Under the pieces are notes generated by a model that had not been told where the DNA came from, made no database searches, and was given only the letters and a program-made list of their open reading frames with translations. From Trametopsis cervina (taxonomy: Eukaryota > Basidiomycota > Agaricomycetes > Polyporales > Irpicaceae), in assembly GCA_022385755.1 (NCBI GenBank), contig MU278368.1, forward strand, positions 431,379 to 495,378: DNA of 64,000 nt, given 5' to 3'. The translations under genes and the position numbers were made by a program. Positions 11,905-23,363 of this stretch are shown in pieces; position 1 is the stretch's first letter, and every line of letters begins with the position of its first letter.

Positions 11905-13047
11905 CTATAGGAGAGGAGACATATTAGTCCAATTCTCGCATGACAAAGAGGTGTACGTAGACACGTACGGATGGATCCGGTTCCGGGGAAGGACCTGCAG
12001 AGGTGTATACCGGAATTTCGTCGAGGATCTGCGGCGCACGCGAGGAATCTTCAGGAGGTCGATGAACGGCACCTCCACAAGAGTGTCGCCAGAGCTGTCA
12101 GGGCTTGTAGAGTAGACGTGCGTCAGATTCTGAACTGGTGCATCGCTCGGCTCGTTGAAGTGGAAAGACGGGACGGCTCCCAGCAGTCGATCACCAGAGC
12201 GAAGTTTATGAGGCGAGCGAGCCCTTGAATGGCTGATGTGGGACTCGAGAGAGAGCTTTCCAGGTAAAGACGATATGGGCGGTGGCGAGCCCGAGGACGG
12301 TGCAAACTGCAGTGCAGGGGTCGTAGACCTTCGTTTGGCGAGCTCAGAGTATCTGGCGGAGGCCGTCGCAAGTCCGAGTTTTAGGTGAGAGTCGTCCGCG
12401 AGAAAAGAAGGCGAATCGAAGCTTCGACACAACGTATAGTCGAGATCAGAATGTATGGTGTGGTCCGCTGCAGAGTAACATAGTAGAACACAAAAAATGC
12501 ATGATGGAGGAAACCTGGAGACTGCATGCACTCACTGTTCAGTAGGAAAGGCTCAATGGGAACGGCAAAATTGGCTTCGAGGGCCTTGATGATCCAGTGC
12601 GCGTGGAAGACCTAGCAAAGAACTCAATTCCGGTCCTTGGGGTGCAATTTGGTCACCTACGGCGACGACGTTCTCGGATAGGCTATATATGCGCTTTAAT
12701 CTTCCCTGAAAAGAGGTACGGAAAGACTGATGTGGGGACGCACCAAGGGAACCAAGGATCCGTCCGACCATAGCAAAAGTAGAGGATATGTTGCTGCGAT
12801 ATGCATTCGCGCAGAGCGCATACGGTGCCTCCGTACGCGACTGGTCATAGTAAAGGAATGAGTGCTTTGCGAATGTAGGCGAATGTAAAGGACTTCAATA
12901 CACACTCCATGCGACCTGAATAGCTTCTGGGACATGAGGGCTGAAGCAGGCTGATGCACAAATTCGGGTGTATTTCTGAGCTTTGACGCACTCTAGGATA
13001 GCATATAAACAAAACGTACCTTTACCTGTGAAAACTATAGCATCCAT
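11905..13047 (-). CDS. BRCT-like domain protein, function unknown
   Basis: Six exons joined by phase: 13047-13020, 12992-12906, 12840-12744, 12682-12661, 12611-12536, 12467-11905 (290 aa). Residues about 1-105 look like one BRCT fold: a CFSPHV segment, a GG turn in AYGGTV, a central hydrophobic strand HILYFC, and the late Trp of VFHAHWIIKAL. BRCT modules usually bind phosphopeptides or other BRCTs in DNA repair and checkpoint proteins. The C-terminal 180 residues are Ser/Arg-rich and probably disordered. Donor and acceptor choices for exons 2-4 were made to keep frame (for example acceptor ATATATAG before 12682), so these boundaries are less sure than the long last exon. The start shares a 221-bp divergent promoter with the gene at 13269. 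I cannot assign a named orthologue. Confidence 0.5.
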
Positions 13048-13159
13048 GGCGACTGCGTCGCAGCGAGCATTGAAAGGACACCTCGGAGATGATGGCATCC
13101 CCAGACCCAGTACCTGCAGGCTCAGTATTACTCCGCGTGACGAGCAAAACATGAAGACA

Positions 13160-13220
13160 CAGTGAGGGATCGAACCTGTGCATGGTGAACTTGCGCTCTT
13201 CCAGCTGCGCTAAGCACCTA
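13160..13220 (-). other. tRNA-like sequence (box A and box B), probable relic
   Basis: On the minus strand, TAGCGCAGCTGG (13212-13201) matches the A-box consensus and GGTTCGATCCC (13176-13166) matches the B-box with one difference. A GCGC/GCGC D-stem can form and a CAT triplet sits where an anticodon could be. However, the anticodon arm is about 10 nt short and the acceptor ends do not pair, so this is not a functional tRNA. It may be a degenerate tRNA-Met-like fragment or SINE head, or chance. It lies inside the divergent promoter between 13047 and 13269. Confidence 0.3.
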
Positions 13221-13268
13221 ATCCGTGGGTTCGGCACAAAGACGCGGAGCCATTTATATGTTCCCTGC

Positions 13269-13952
13269 ATGAACCAGACTGACCGCGACGTCGAACGCCT
13301 CTTGCTCGTGGCTCTCGTCGATCTCTGGGACAAAACGGGCTTCAATGGATGTCTCGAAATCTACGCCGACTTCTGTCCAAGTGGTACGTTCTCGTCCCTT
13401 GTGCAAGCCCACGGCTCCTGATCATGAAGGGGTAGAGCTCTGGCCCTCGAGTTACAAAGCATAAAGAGAAGTATGTATAGTGGCATAACGAGTCATCCAT
13501 ATCAAAGCTGAGCCTTGGATTGATAGGTTCCTTGCGATGAAGGAGAAGTACGAGCAGGTTGTCGCTGTGAGTGTCGTACATGTCTTCTGTCTGTCCCTGA
13601 TACTTACCGGTGTCCAGACCCACGAGAAGTACGAGAGAGAGCTTGCGCTTGCTAACGAGAAGATACGGAATCTTCAAAACGAGTGCAAGTGCGTGACCAA
13701 AGTGTTCTTACTTCACTCGCGAACGCGTCCTCATGCCCCACCAGTCTTCTCCTAGATGCCGTGGACATCGCAGTGCCGGGCCAACCAACTCTCATGCACT
13801 ATCTGCAGCATGACCCTATTCCAACACAGTATTCTACCACAACCGCTCCGGTATACCCTGAATTGATTCCTATGCCACCGCCACCGGCGGAGCCAGTGGA
13901 AATAGATCAGACGCAGGGCGCGCCTCAGACAAACGGGGCGAATGGCCACTGA
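13269..13952 (+). CDS. Small coiled-coil protein, possible INO80-complex (Iec3-like) subunit
   Basis: Four exons: 13269-13383, 13508-13566, 13618-13688, 13745-13952 (150 aa, phases consistent). The N-terminal 50 residues are predicted helical (VERLLLVALVDLWDKTG). Residues about 50-90 form a charged heptad helix (KYERELALANEKIRNLQNE) followed by CNLLLDAVDIAVPGQP. The tail is Pro/Met-rich, ends in Asn/Gly, and is probably disordered. The pattern of a coiled coil running into an LLD motif recalls the fungal INO80 subunit Iec3, but this is a weak, memory-based resemblance. The second exon uses an AAAG acceptor at 13507 because it is the only nearby one that keeps phase. The gene is transcribed divergently from the BRCT-like gene, 221 bp away, and the two may be co-regulated. 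Confidence 0.5.
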
Positions 13953-16900
13953 TTCCCCCGCACCATTCTGACTGATATACCCCACTTTATCTACCGAAGA
14001 CCGGTATGTGCTCTATGCTGTCAGATAGTAATGATTATTCGAATATCAGATCCAGATATCCACAAAACCCTCTTTCTTGCTATCTTGACAACGATGTATG
14101 GTTCACGCGGTTGTACTGCATACATATGCTAGTGACAAGAATAGCGTCTCACGCCCAACCAGTGGCTCCGCCGCTCTTGGGATACTGGTCCCCGTTCACT
14201 TGGAGATGAATAAGGAAGCTTGTATGCGCATCATCATCACGGTGTGGCAGCTGGTGTGGCAGTTCAATCCGGTACCTCGCAGTAGGACAGCTATCACTGC
14301 GCCTCATCGTTATCATAATTCACGCGTTCAGGGCAGCGAAAAGGCTCTCCCAAGCTCTAATTGCAGCGCCGAATCGTCGTAATCCAGTACGTGCGACTCA
14401 TCGTCTCCCCGTTGATCTCATAGAATGAAGATTGCAATCCGCAGGTATCGAGTCAGAAGGCGTAAATGTTGTAAGCGTCTGCGCGGCGCTTTCTCCTGTC
14501 CTTTGCAATTGATTGCAGTCCAGCATCTGTCTAGCATCGCTCTGCATTGTCATCCATCTTGTCCGCCGCGTCACGTTGGAAAGGGCCGTAGTTCCCCGGC
14601 GGACTACAGCCTCCCTTTATGGCAAGCACTGCCCGTACATTTCATATTCTTGCAAGTGGTTTCTCCGACTCTCATCGTTTGTCAAGGTACCCCTTTGTTG
14701 GAGTCAGTTCTTGTAACGACAAATATGCAAGGTATTACAAGATGTGGCTGCGCTACTGTTACAGCCTCCTTCAAATTCGGATACTTTGCTTTGATGACAG
14801 CAAGGGCCCTATATGTGTCCTTTGACGCCATAGCGTTTACTCCCGACTCCCATGTTTGCAGATGTGAAGCTGAGCGCAGCGTTCTGATGCTGAGTATATC
14901 TGATTAATGAGCCAGCGAGCAATTGGCCCTCTCGCGTAACTATCGCTTACGCAGCAACCGTGTTTGGCCTCGCGTATGCGGGGCAGACACGATACTGACC
15001 TTCTATTTAAGTTCCACGCAGGATNNNNNNNNNNNNNNNNNNNNNNNNNNNNNNNNNNNNNNNNNNNNNGCTATATTAAATTCACTTTCTACTTTCGCGT
15101 TAGCAGTTTCTAAAATGGTTCGTCTATCCGGGGGACGCGAGCTTATCACTCCTTTGTTCTCAGTGAATTAGATAACAATCTATCTATCCTGATCAGTGGA
15201 AACGCTCGAGTGCAGGTTTGCTTCAACCAGACTGTGTCGTTTGTCCACGACTTCCTATATACTACGAATCGCGGCGCATATGCAGAAGACATGATCCTCG
15301 TTTCTACTAGCCATGTCTGGAAAATCACCCTATGGAAAGGACTCGAATTCCATTCAGGGAGCAATACAAACTGGATTGGGCGGCCACATTCAACATCAAC
15401 TGCCCACAAGACCACCCCTGTTCCTTGTCGTTCAAACGAAGCTGATCGTTTGGCCACTATTCTGGCAATTTTGTGCCTTGAAGACGTTGTGCGGCGGGAG
15501 TTCAAAACCCTCGCAACTGGCAATCTAGGGTCAAGCTTCTTCATTTCCCAACTACGCCAACGTTTCTCCGGAACCATTTGACCATGTTACTGTGGAGAGA
15601 TTGAGTGGCGAGCGTTGTGTCAAGCGCAGGGTACTTCTTGCGTTCAAGATCCGGATTCTGCGTCAGAGATCCACGTTTCTTTCTGCATCCGTGTTTGTGC
15701 AACTGAGACGCAGCCTGAGGTACTGTACGTTTGTTTCTGGCCTCGTCGCTTCGGCTAACCATGGGGTCAGATACAGGTGAATACCATCGAACGCCATACA
15801 GCGAGTGGCTGGGTGCGAAACCGGGCCCCTTTCCACTTGACATACAAGACACTTTATTGCGTCAAGGATTGTGATTCCATCTTCTCCCGAGTTATTGCGT
15901 CCGACCATTTCTTCCAGTTGCGTTGCCGGGAACGACGGTTATGCTTCATGCCAGATGGTGACGCTCTTCCAATACACCACGAAGGTGCGGATATTGCCTT
16001 TCCGTGTGACAACAATGGAAAGGCGTGCCCATTCTTTGAGTTCACAACCGCCCACTATATGCCCAGTGAGTATGTACTACTCCTCTCGGCCTTATTACGT
16101 CGCTTTTACGTGTTCCAAATCGCTGGCGTGCTCGTTGCAGCGAGCGTGAGTCAAGAATACAGAAGATACACCTCATCAATATGAAGTTCGACGTACTACC
16201 TCTATCCCGTCGTCATAATACAGAACGATCGGGTTTGAAAAGATTGCACGCTGTATACATGCGCTCGTGCCATCATTCTCAGGCCATCTCATACGCCAGT
16301 TTATGGGTGAGCTACCCTCATGTTCCAACACAGCACAGCGTCGACGGAATCATAGGCTCAAACCATATGGTCCAGCTTTTCCGGCGGTGGGGGTGAGATA
16401 AGCGGTAATGCACAGTGCGCTGAATCTTCCACGTTCATACGGAACCGTAGCGTCATCCCTGCTTGTGCGTGTGAATCTCGATACGAATATTATCACTAGC
16501 ATTAACGCAGCATACCTCCATCATCGAGATTGTAGCCGTACCCGCTCGAATTACTTCCGCCCACCGCATCTCGCAGTGCCTCAAGTCATGCTTGAAACAG
16601 CGACGACGTTTCTCTGTCTAGCTCTTCCCGCCTTGATTGTCGATAGAAACTCAGCAGGGTAAGGGGCCGATCTTCCAACTACGCGCGTTGATGTATTGAC
16701 CGAGTTTGGCAACTTCCGTCCTTAAACACAGCTCTGCGCTCACCGCTCTTACTCAAACCTGTACTCCACCGGTCGTGCAGCACTAGTGGCGTAGCTTATG
16801 TCTGGGCCGATTAAAACGCACATGCAGAACTGTAAGTGGCACAGTGTTGGGTCCGTCCGAGATTGACCTGTCTCGGTTTTGGGCTGAGTTGAAGGGCGTC

Positions 16901-17112
16901 TTTGGCAGGGTTGGATGACCTTCCTTGGCTCGCAGATCGCACGGCTGTTGAGAATCTAGATCTAATACTATGGTGCTGCTTTACCGGTCTGTCCGAATGG
17001 GCACGAGGCGGCAATTATTCCCTACCCGAACGCATAAAGCCCTTGCGGCCCCGTCCTCTTCGGTGACCTTTCCCCTCCCTTTTCGCAACGTTCACACGTC
17101 GACTTCGACAGC
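13953..17112. other. 3.2-kb interval with no supported gene
   Basis: No family is recognisable on either strand. Several frames of 100-143 codons exist (15146-15577 -, 15210-15581 +, 15777-16184 +), but they overlap antisense to one another and show no motif, so they are not called. A gene broken by the sequence gap at 15025-15069 cannot be ruled out. The last 100 bases before 17113 are CT-rich and look like the promoter of the BCS1-like gene. Confidence 0.5.
15025..15069. other. Assembly gap (45 N)
   Basis: Forty-five consecutive undetermined bases. Frames running through it are not meaningful. The flanks are not obviously repetitive. Confidence 0.99.
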
Positions 17113-20100
17113 ATGAACACCCTCAAGAACCTGCTGACTCCGCTCACGAGTACTGCGAGTCCCATTCATGACACTCTAGTGAGCCACTCAGTTGTTGTGC
17201 TGCTCGCAGTATTCTGAAGGACCACATTAGAGGCTAGTGGTCATCGGGGGCACCGTTGAGACTGCCCGTCGGGCATCTATGTCTGCATGGAACGGCTTCG
17301 TTGACTGTACGTCCGTTGCAAACAGCCCGATATGCGACACTCTGAGCTTATTGTCATCCAGCATTCTTCCTTACTGCGCATTTCAGTCAAGAAGATTATC
17401 CGTATGATTGGTGTGTATGCCTCTCATTTATCAGTGAAGCTGTGTCTAACTAACTGCGCGTTAGGCTGATGCATTGGCTCTCGAAGGTTACCAATGGGTC
17501 TCGGTGTGGCGGAACGATTTGACATGCTGACGTGCCTGTGCATTTAGCAACCTGCCTGGGGCCGCAGCAGAGAGTTTGACATAACCACACGTACGGTATC
17601 CCGACATGGAATGACGCAGAAAACCACTGGTGATTTGGAAGATGAAGACGAAGACGAAGAATCTGCAGACTTCTCTGAGGAGAACCATCGGCGGAAGCGG
17701 AAAGGTATGCAGGTTCAGGGTTGTTCGACTCTCAACATGTTCTGATGTAGCTTCACTAGTGGCTATTATACCTAGCGTTGGTACGTTCACATGACATCAT
17801 CTTTATTGTGGTCTCATACGTGTCACTCTAGATACAACTCACACCATATATTACCGAGGACATTGGCTTAGGGCAAGTATCTATTCCATCTTTGTTGGGC
17901 TACTCATCGTGAACGTTCTTTAGATAACGCGCAAGAAGCGCTTTCAAGACTATGGGTCGTGCGGGGAATTGACAATAAGGTCCGTTCTCAGTTGACAGTA
18001 TGTGGCCACGTAGTGTTCTGATTGTTGACCGCAGTGTGGTGGCGCGTAACAACGACATCTTGAAGAAGCTTGTACTGGAAGCGAAGCGGGACTACGAAAA
18101 GGATGCTGTCCATCGGGTACACATCTTTATGGCAGACACGTTCGTCCCTTTCCTCTGTCAGCCACACAGTTATGGATTCAATACATCCTGTGCACAGCGC
18201 ATATTCAAGCTGGCGATGGAATGGAGCTCGCCAGAAGCGACCAATGAGCTCGATCGTCCTCGAACCTGGCGTCAAGGACATGATCCTTGCTGACTGTAAG
18301 GATTTCCTACAATCAGAAGACTGGTACGTTGAAGGTTCCATGTCCGCACCTTCGCAGTGTTGACCATTATGTGACATTGACAGGTATGCCGAAAGAGGTG
18401 CGCGATAGACTTTTACAGGGTCGTTCAGTTTCTGATACTAAGTAGGTATCCCGTTCCGCCGAGGCTATTTGCTACACGGTGTGCCGGGAAGGTGGGTGTC
18501 CATACGTCCGCTTTTCTGTTTGCCGTCACGTTCTCACCAGTGTTCCCACACAGTGGGAAGACATCACTCATACACAGCTTAGCCGGCGAACTCGGACTTG
18601 ACATTTACGTTGTCAGCCTGTCGTCCAAAGGGTCAGTGCCCGTCCCGTACCGGGCGTGATAGGAGCTAACTTCGCCAAACAGCATGAGTGATGATACGTT
18701 GTCGAAGCTTATGGGAAATGTACCTTCTAGGTAAGCGGTGAAGTTCCGCTAGTGACGGCGTTCGGCGCTGACATCTCTGCGCGCCAGATGTATCTTGCTC
18801 CTTGAGGATCTTGACGCTGCGTTTACCCGCGGTATCTCTCGTGACGAGAAGTCAACAGGAGCGCCTGTCGCAACCGCCAAAGAGAAAGATGAAACTGCTA
18901 AGGACGATAACACATCGACGTTGAGTTTGAGTGGCCTCCTAAATAGTCTGGACGGCGTTGCTGCTGCTGAAGGCCGGTAAGTATCCTTTTTAGGTCCACT
19001 GCCAGTGTTTCCTGATGATGTCGTCGCATCCCATTTAGCCTTCTGTTTGCAACAACTAATCATATTGAGCGACTTGACCCCGCACTGAGTCGTCCGGGTC
19101 GTATGGATGTGTGGATAAACTTTAAGAACGCGACTAAATGGCAAGCGGAGGGCATTTTTAAGTGCTTCTTCCCTGCCGAGAGTGCACAGCCGAAACAGCC
19201 GACAACGTCGCGAGACCCACTTTCACAAGAGAACTTGCCCGGCTCGCGACGCAAGAAACGTTCCACCATAGTACCCGCTTTGCCGGAGAGCGAGCTCAAT
19301 GCCCTTGCTAAGCGGTTTGCAGAAGCTATCCCGGATGACGAGTTTAGCGTACGTCGGAAGCGTTTAAGAGGTGACTGTTGACAGTCCTGATCATATTTTA
19401 GGTGGCCTCTTTGCAAGGTTACCTGCTGCGGAATAAAACTCGGCCGCGCGAATGTGTAGAGGAGGCAGCGGCATGGTAGGCATGATTGCTCTCTTTAGCT
19501 GCCTTTTCTGACTAGTAGCATTCAGGGTCATCTCCGAGCGAGAAACTCGCGCTCGTCTGAAGAAGGAAAAGGAAGAGGTATGTGTAGAGTTGGTAAAGAG
19601 CGTTCAACAGAAACTAACGTGTTGCCTACCTGTTCTAGCGTGAAGCGAAAGAGAAAGAGGTATGTTTAGTGGCTAATTCCACTACTATGTAACTTCCCTT
19701 ACAATACATTCTTCAAAAGGAAGCAAAGGTTGAGAAAGCGGTGAGTCTAATCATGTCTTTCGCACATCTCTCGTTCTGATGCTGACATCACCACAATAGA
19801 AGGAAGAGGTAAATACTCTCCCGAACGTTATCTTACAACTATAAGCTGATCATATGATCCTCGTAAGGCGGATAAATCCACCAAATCCGTAAGCCAACCT
19901 TCCCATTCCAGTTCACTCACCCTGTATATTAACGTTTTCTCCTGGTGCGCTAAGGAGTCTATCGTTACCCCCGCCGCCTCAGGAAGTAACCCCGCGGCAC
20001 CGTCGGATACCGTAATTGAAGTGCTATCAGAAGACGACGAAGATGATGACAGCGAGCCTAATGAAATTGCCGCTCCGCCTGCCAGCAATGCGGGAGAAAC

Positions 20101-20134
20101 ATGGGTCGCGGTCGACGGCAAACCGGCAAGCTAG
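17113..20134 (+). CDS. BCS1-like AAA ATPase (mitochondrial chaperone BCS1 family)
   Basis: Twenty-three exons, starts and ends: 17113-17178, 17231-17306, 17362-17410, 17465-17486, 17548-17704, 17751-17780, 17832-17872, 17924-17979, 18035-18139, 18198-18323, 18384-18397, 18446-18491, 18554-18631, 18683-18730, 18788-18976, 19039-19348, 19402-19475, 19526-19577, 19639-19659, 19720-19740, 19800-19808, 19868-19888, 19955-20134. Every junction keeps phase, giving 596 aa. A BCS1_N domain covers about 20-235. The AAA module has Walker A GVPGSGKT (259-266), Walker B ILLLEDLD (307-314), sensor-1 FATTN and arginine-finger RPGR (386-389). The C-terminal tail is Lys/Glu-rich, then acidic and disordered. 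Yeast Bcs1 inserts the Rieske protein into complex III, but Agaricomycetes carry many divergent paralogues of unknown role and this one need not be the true orthologue. Intron 7 uses a GC donor. It is convergent with the dynamin gene. Confidence 0.88.
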
Positions 20135-20475
20135 ACGCTTCAGGATCTTCCACAACGGGCCATGGATATGTGAATCTGTCCTGCCATACAGTCGGTTATG
20201 GTATGTCCTTTCGGAACTTGACTTGTGCTACCTCTATCGTGCCCCCCTGCTCGAACCTGTATGTATCGGCTATCTGCTACGTAGTGTAGCGTCCGTCGAG
20301 CATGGTGACGATACTAGATTACTCGCTGTTGCGTGTTCAGAAGTGCGAAGATAGTTCTGTGTTTATAGCTGATCTACGAGGGTTTACGTTTATGCGTTAT
20401 GCAAGACAATGTATGATACCGAAAGCAGCGTGACAGAGCTAACGTAAGGAACAATGGCAGAGGTCCGTGTATTTT
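20135..20475. other. Short convergent intergenic spacer
   Basis: 341 bp between the stop codons of two convergent genes. It should hold both 3' UTRs and polyadenylation sites. Nothing else is visible. Confidence 0.6.
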
Positions 20476-23363
20476 CTATGTGGACTTCAGCGTTACCTCA
20501 GACAGGGTTTTGAATGCGTCTTTGTACGCGTCTAGAAGGGCTTTCACCCGCGTGCGCTCTGCTACGAGGGCTTCGTCTTCGTTCAACAATTCGCCGAACA
20601 AGTCAGGCTTGTATAACGAAGCGACCAAGCGATTTTGTACGTGTTGCGACGTGTAGTTCACGAGTAGATGCATGATTGCCTTGGGGATAAGGTCTTGAAT
20701 CGTTTGTCGGACGATGTTGAAGTACGATTCGATGAGTGAACGTATGAGGTTAGTCTCCATTTCTTCTCGCATGGTCAGTTGTGGACCTCCATCCGAAGTC
20801 TGATCAAGATGCTCCGTATGAGTAAGTGCTTCAATTTCTGCGTCAAGCAAGCTACTCACAGCTTCAATATGCTTTCCTAGGCTCTTCATATCGAATGCTG
20901 CGTTATTGCCTTCTAGAGTTCGCTTGCCTGCCATCAGCCCTGATCTCAGGGCAAGGTCACTCCCAGAGACGTCGCGTCCGACAGACGATATGGCATTTGT
21001 GGTCGGGTTGTGTACACGTTCCATTGTCGCACCCGATAGAGGTCCTGGTCCGTTCTGACCAAAGAAGTAATTAAGGAACGTTTCCTTCGCTGCACTTTGG
21101 CCTGCATTGCCTGGGGGCTGCGGAGTTTGCCTGTGATGATGATGATGGTGTGGTTTTGGTGAACTGGGGCGGCGAGCGGAGTTTACGATAGCTGAAGGCC
21201 CAGCGGGTGTAGATCGTGCGCGGTCGTGAGCGGCATTGGAGGCAGTGCGGCCTTCTCGCGAAGCTGGCACACCATTGGCACCGACCGCATCATCACTTGA
21301 CTCGTCCACTTCGTCTGCAATATCCGCGGAGCCGTTGACAGGTTCTGCTGATGACGGCTGCAGTTTTGTCAGCCCCAGAGAATGTAGAGTCGAGCAATTG
21401 ACGTGCACTTACTCTCTGCGGAGCGATTTGTTTGGGAGGAGCGGGAGCACTCACGTGCGAGGATGCAGCTGAAGAGCCTGATATGAACGCAGGGTGGTTT
21501 GTGTTGATGTACGCTGTTTGAATGTCGATAAGGCTTTGAGCGTAGGAGGTGGTCGGGCCCAATCGTTCTCGCAGTAGTTCGGATACCACTTCCACCAGCT
21601 GCGCATGCAGTGTAGGGAAACGTTGTAGCTCCTGAACAACGACTGAGCTTCCATACTCCAACTGCATTAAGCAGAGAACTCACGGCACTCGTACAGTTAT
21701 GGCAGATCTTGACTAGTTCTTCGTAAACTAGTTCGACACAGCGAAGGCTTGGTGATTCTAGAAGCTTAATTTGCGGTTTGACTAGAAGATCAAACGCTAT
21801 TTCCGGAACAAATAAACTTGGCCTCGGACCAGTCGAGTTTCGGATGGCAGTTCGAATGTCTTGATTATCAAGATTATGTGTCGCGTCGATAGAAGTGAGT
21901 GCATTTCCGAATACGTCGTTGAAAATGTAGTAGATCCTAGCACCACCAGAAAGTTCTTTCGTGGACACTTCGGAATTTGTACCCTCAATTGATGAGATGA
22001 AATCCCGTGCGAACTGTGTCATCAGCCGTAGAACCAGTCCACCTTGCTATTGACAGAGTATGGAGTTTTGGTACCGATAATGTCGATAGTGGGACTATGC
22101 TCTTACCTGGTTACTGTCGCCGTATATTGCTGAGTCACCGAAAGAATTCAGTTCCTGTTGAGCTTGGCCCATCAACGTATTCAGCTTGGCCTTCATGTCA
22201 GGTAGTTTGTCGCGTATATGGTTCATAAGGACCTGGTTCAACGTTTTCGCAAGGTATTTTGTGCCGTTCTTATGTGCGATGTTTCGGTAGGATGCATGAC
22301 TCCTAAAGAACTCAGCCTCGTTGTCGAGGGCATCTGTCATATTCTTGTTAGAGTTTATATCCTGTTGACTACGGTTGACGACTCCGATGAAACCAAGCTT
22401 TAGAGGATAAACGCGTCCGGTGAGGATGTCCAACGCGTTTGTGCCAGCATCCATCAAGTCCATTTTGGTGAGGACGCCGATAGTTCGTCGTCCTTGAGGA
22501 TCAACAGAACGAGCGAGCTTCAGCGACTCTGAGTTTGCCAGGTCTACATTAGCCGCAGATACCGCAAGAATTACGCTTGGCAGGTCTATCTATGAGCGGA
22601 TGTTGTAAGTAGACGACGGCAGACAAGCTCACCAGTTCGGCTTTGATATATAATCGAGGACAAGGCCACGGATTTGGCGTTCAATATCACTGGGCTGGTC
22701 CCCAACGGGGATCTGGAGGGCTCGTGGGTATGTATGAGCGTGTGCATGAACGGGCATACCTTTGTCAGGCCAGGCAGATCTACTAGCGTCAAATCGAGTA
22801 CGTTGGGACTGCAAATCCGCAGATGTATGGGGAGTTTGCTGATGCCCTTATTCTGGCCGGCGACCCTAAAAGTTTCCTGCTCAATCTCTTTCCGAATCTC
22901 ATCGAAGTCTGTGAAGCGTTTGTCGATGTGGAGGAATTGTCCCCATTCTGTGTACGACTGGGAGTTGCTGGACGAGGAGTCGGGAACAGGTGTATGTATC
23001 AGTTGTAGTATCAGCGGACGTCTAGTCACAATTCCCTGCCCTCGTGGCAAGAAATCACGTCCTACAATGCTATAGAGAGAGAGATGAGCGCGTCACTGAA
23101 CATAGCATAGAACAAAGTACGTACTTCTCAAGCACGCTAGACTTTCCAGCGGATTGACTGCCAACCTACGAAGAGGTCTGAATATCCCCAGAAGATGAGT
23201 TGTATACTTCTATGCTTACCACGGCAAGCTGAGGCATGTCCAGCTCCCCGCCTTCGATGGGTATGAGCAACAATTTCAACACGCACATGAAGAAAGAGAA
23301 CTTACCGAGATTGGCGAAGGTGTCCTGCAGTTTGTTAACCAACTTAATGAGGTCTGCGTCCAT
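20476..23363 (-). CDS. DNM1: Dynamin-related GTPase, DNM1/DRP1 type
   Basis: Minus-strand exons: 23363-23306, 23251-23220, 23165-23125, 23069-22760, 22712-22633, 22575-22107, 22046-21684, 21631-21413, 21357-20860, 20799-20476 (797 aa). The GTPase domain has G1 GSQSAGKS (32-39), G2 in GIVTRRPL, G3 DLPGL and G4 TKMD. The middle domain carries [21 protein letters not shown] and [15 protein letters not shown], which match Dnm1/Drp1 better than Vps1. A Ser/Pro/His-rich variable insert and an ETFLNYFFG motif precede the GTPase effector domain ([20 protein letters not shown]). Such proteins assemble into rings that constrict mitochondria and peroxisomes. The 60-nt segment 20859-20800 has GTGAGT and CAG ends and is a multiple of three. 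I treat it as an intron because it interrupts a conserved helix; read through, the protein would be 817 aa. Confidence 0.9.

Noticed and set aside
13160..13220. Functional tRNA-Met gene on the minus strand
   Set aside because: The A and B boxes are present but the acceptor stem does not pair and the anticodon arm is too short. It is kept only as a relic.
21663..21684. 22-nt intron in the dynamin gene (GTGAGT to TGCAG)
   Set aside because: Too short for splicing, and the downstream acceptor at TTGTTCAG gives a 52-nt intron with the conserved ELQRFP continuation.
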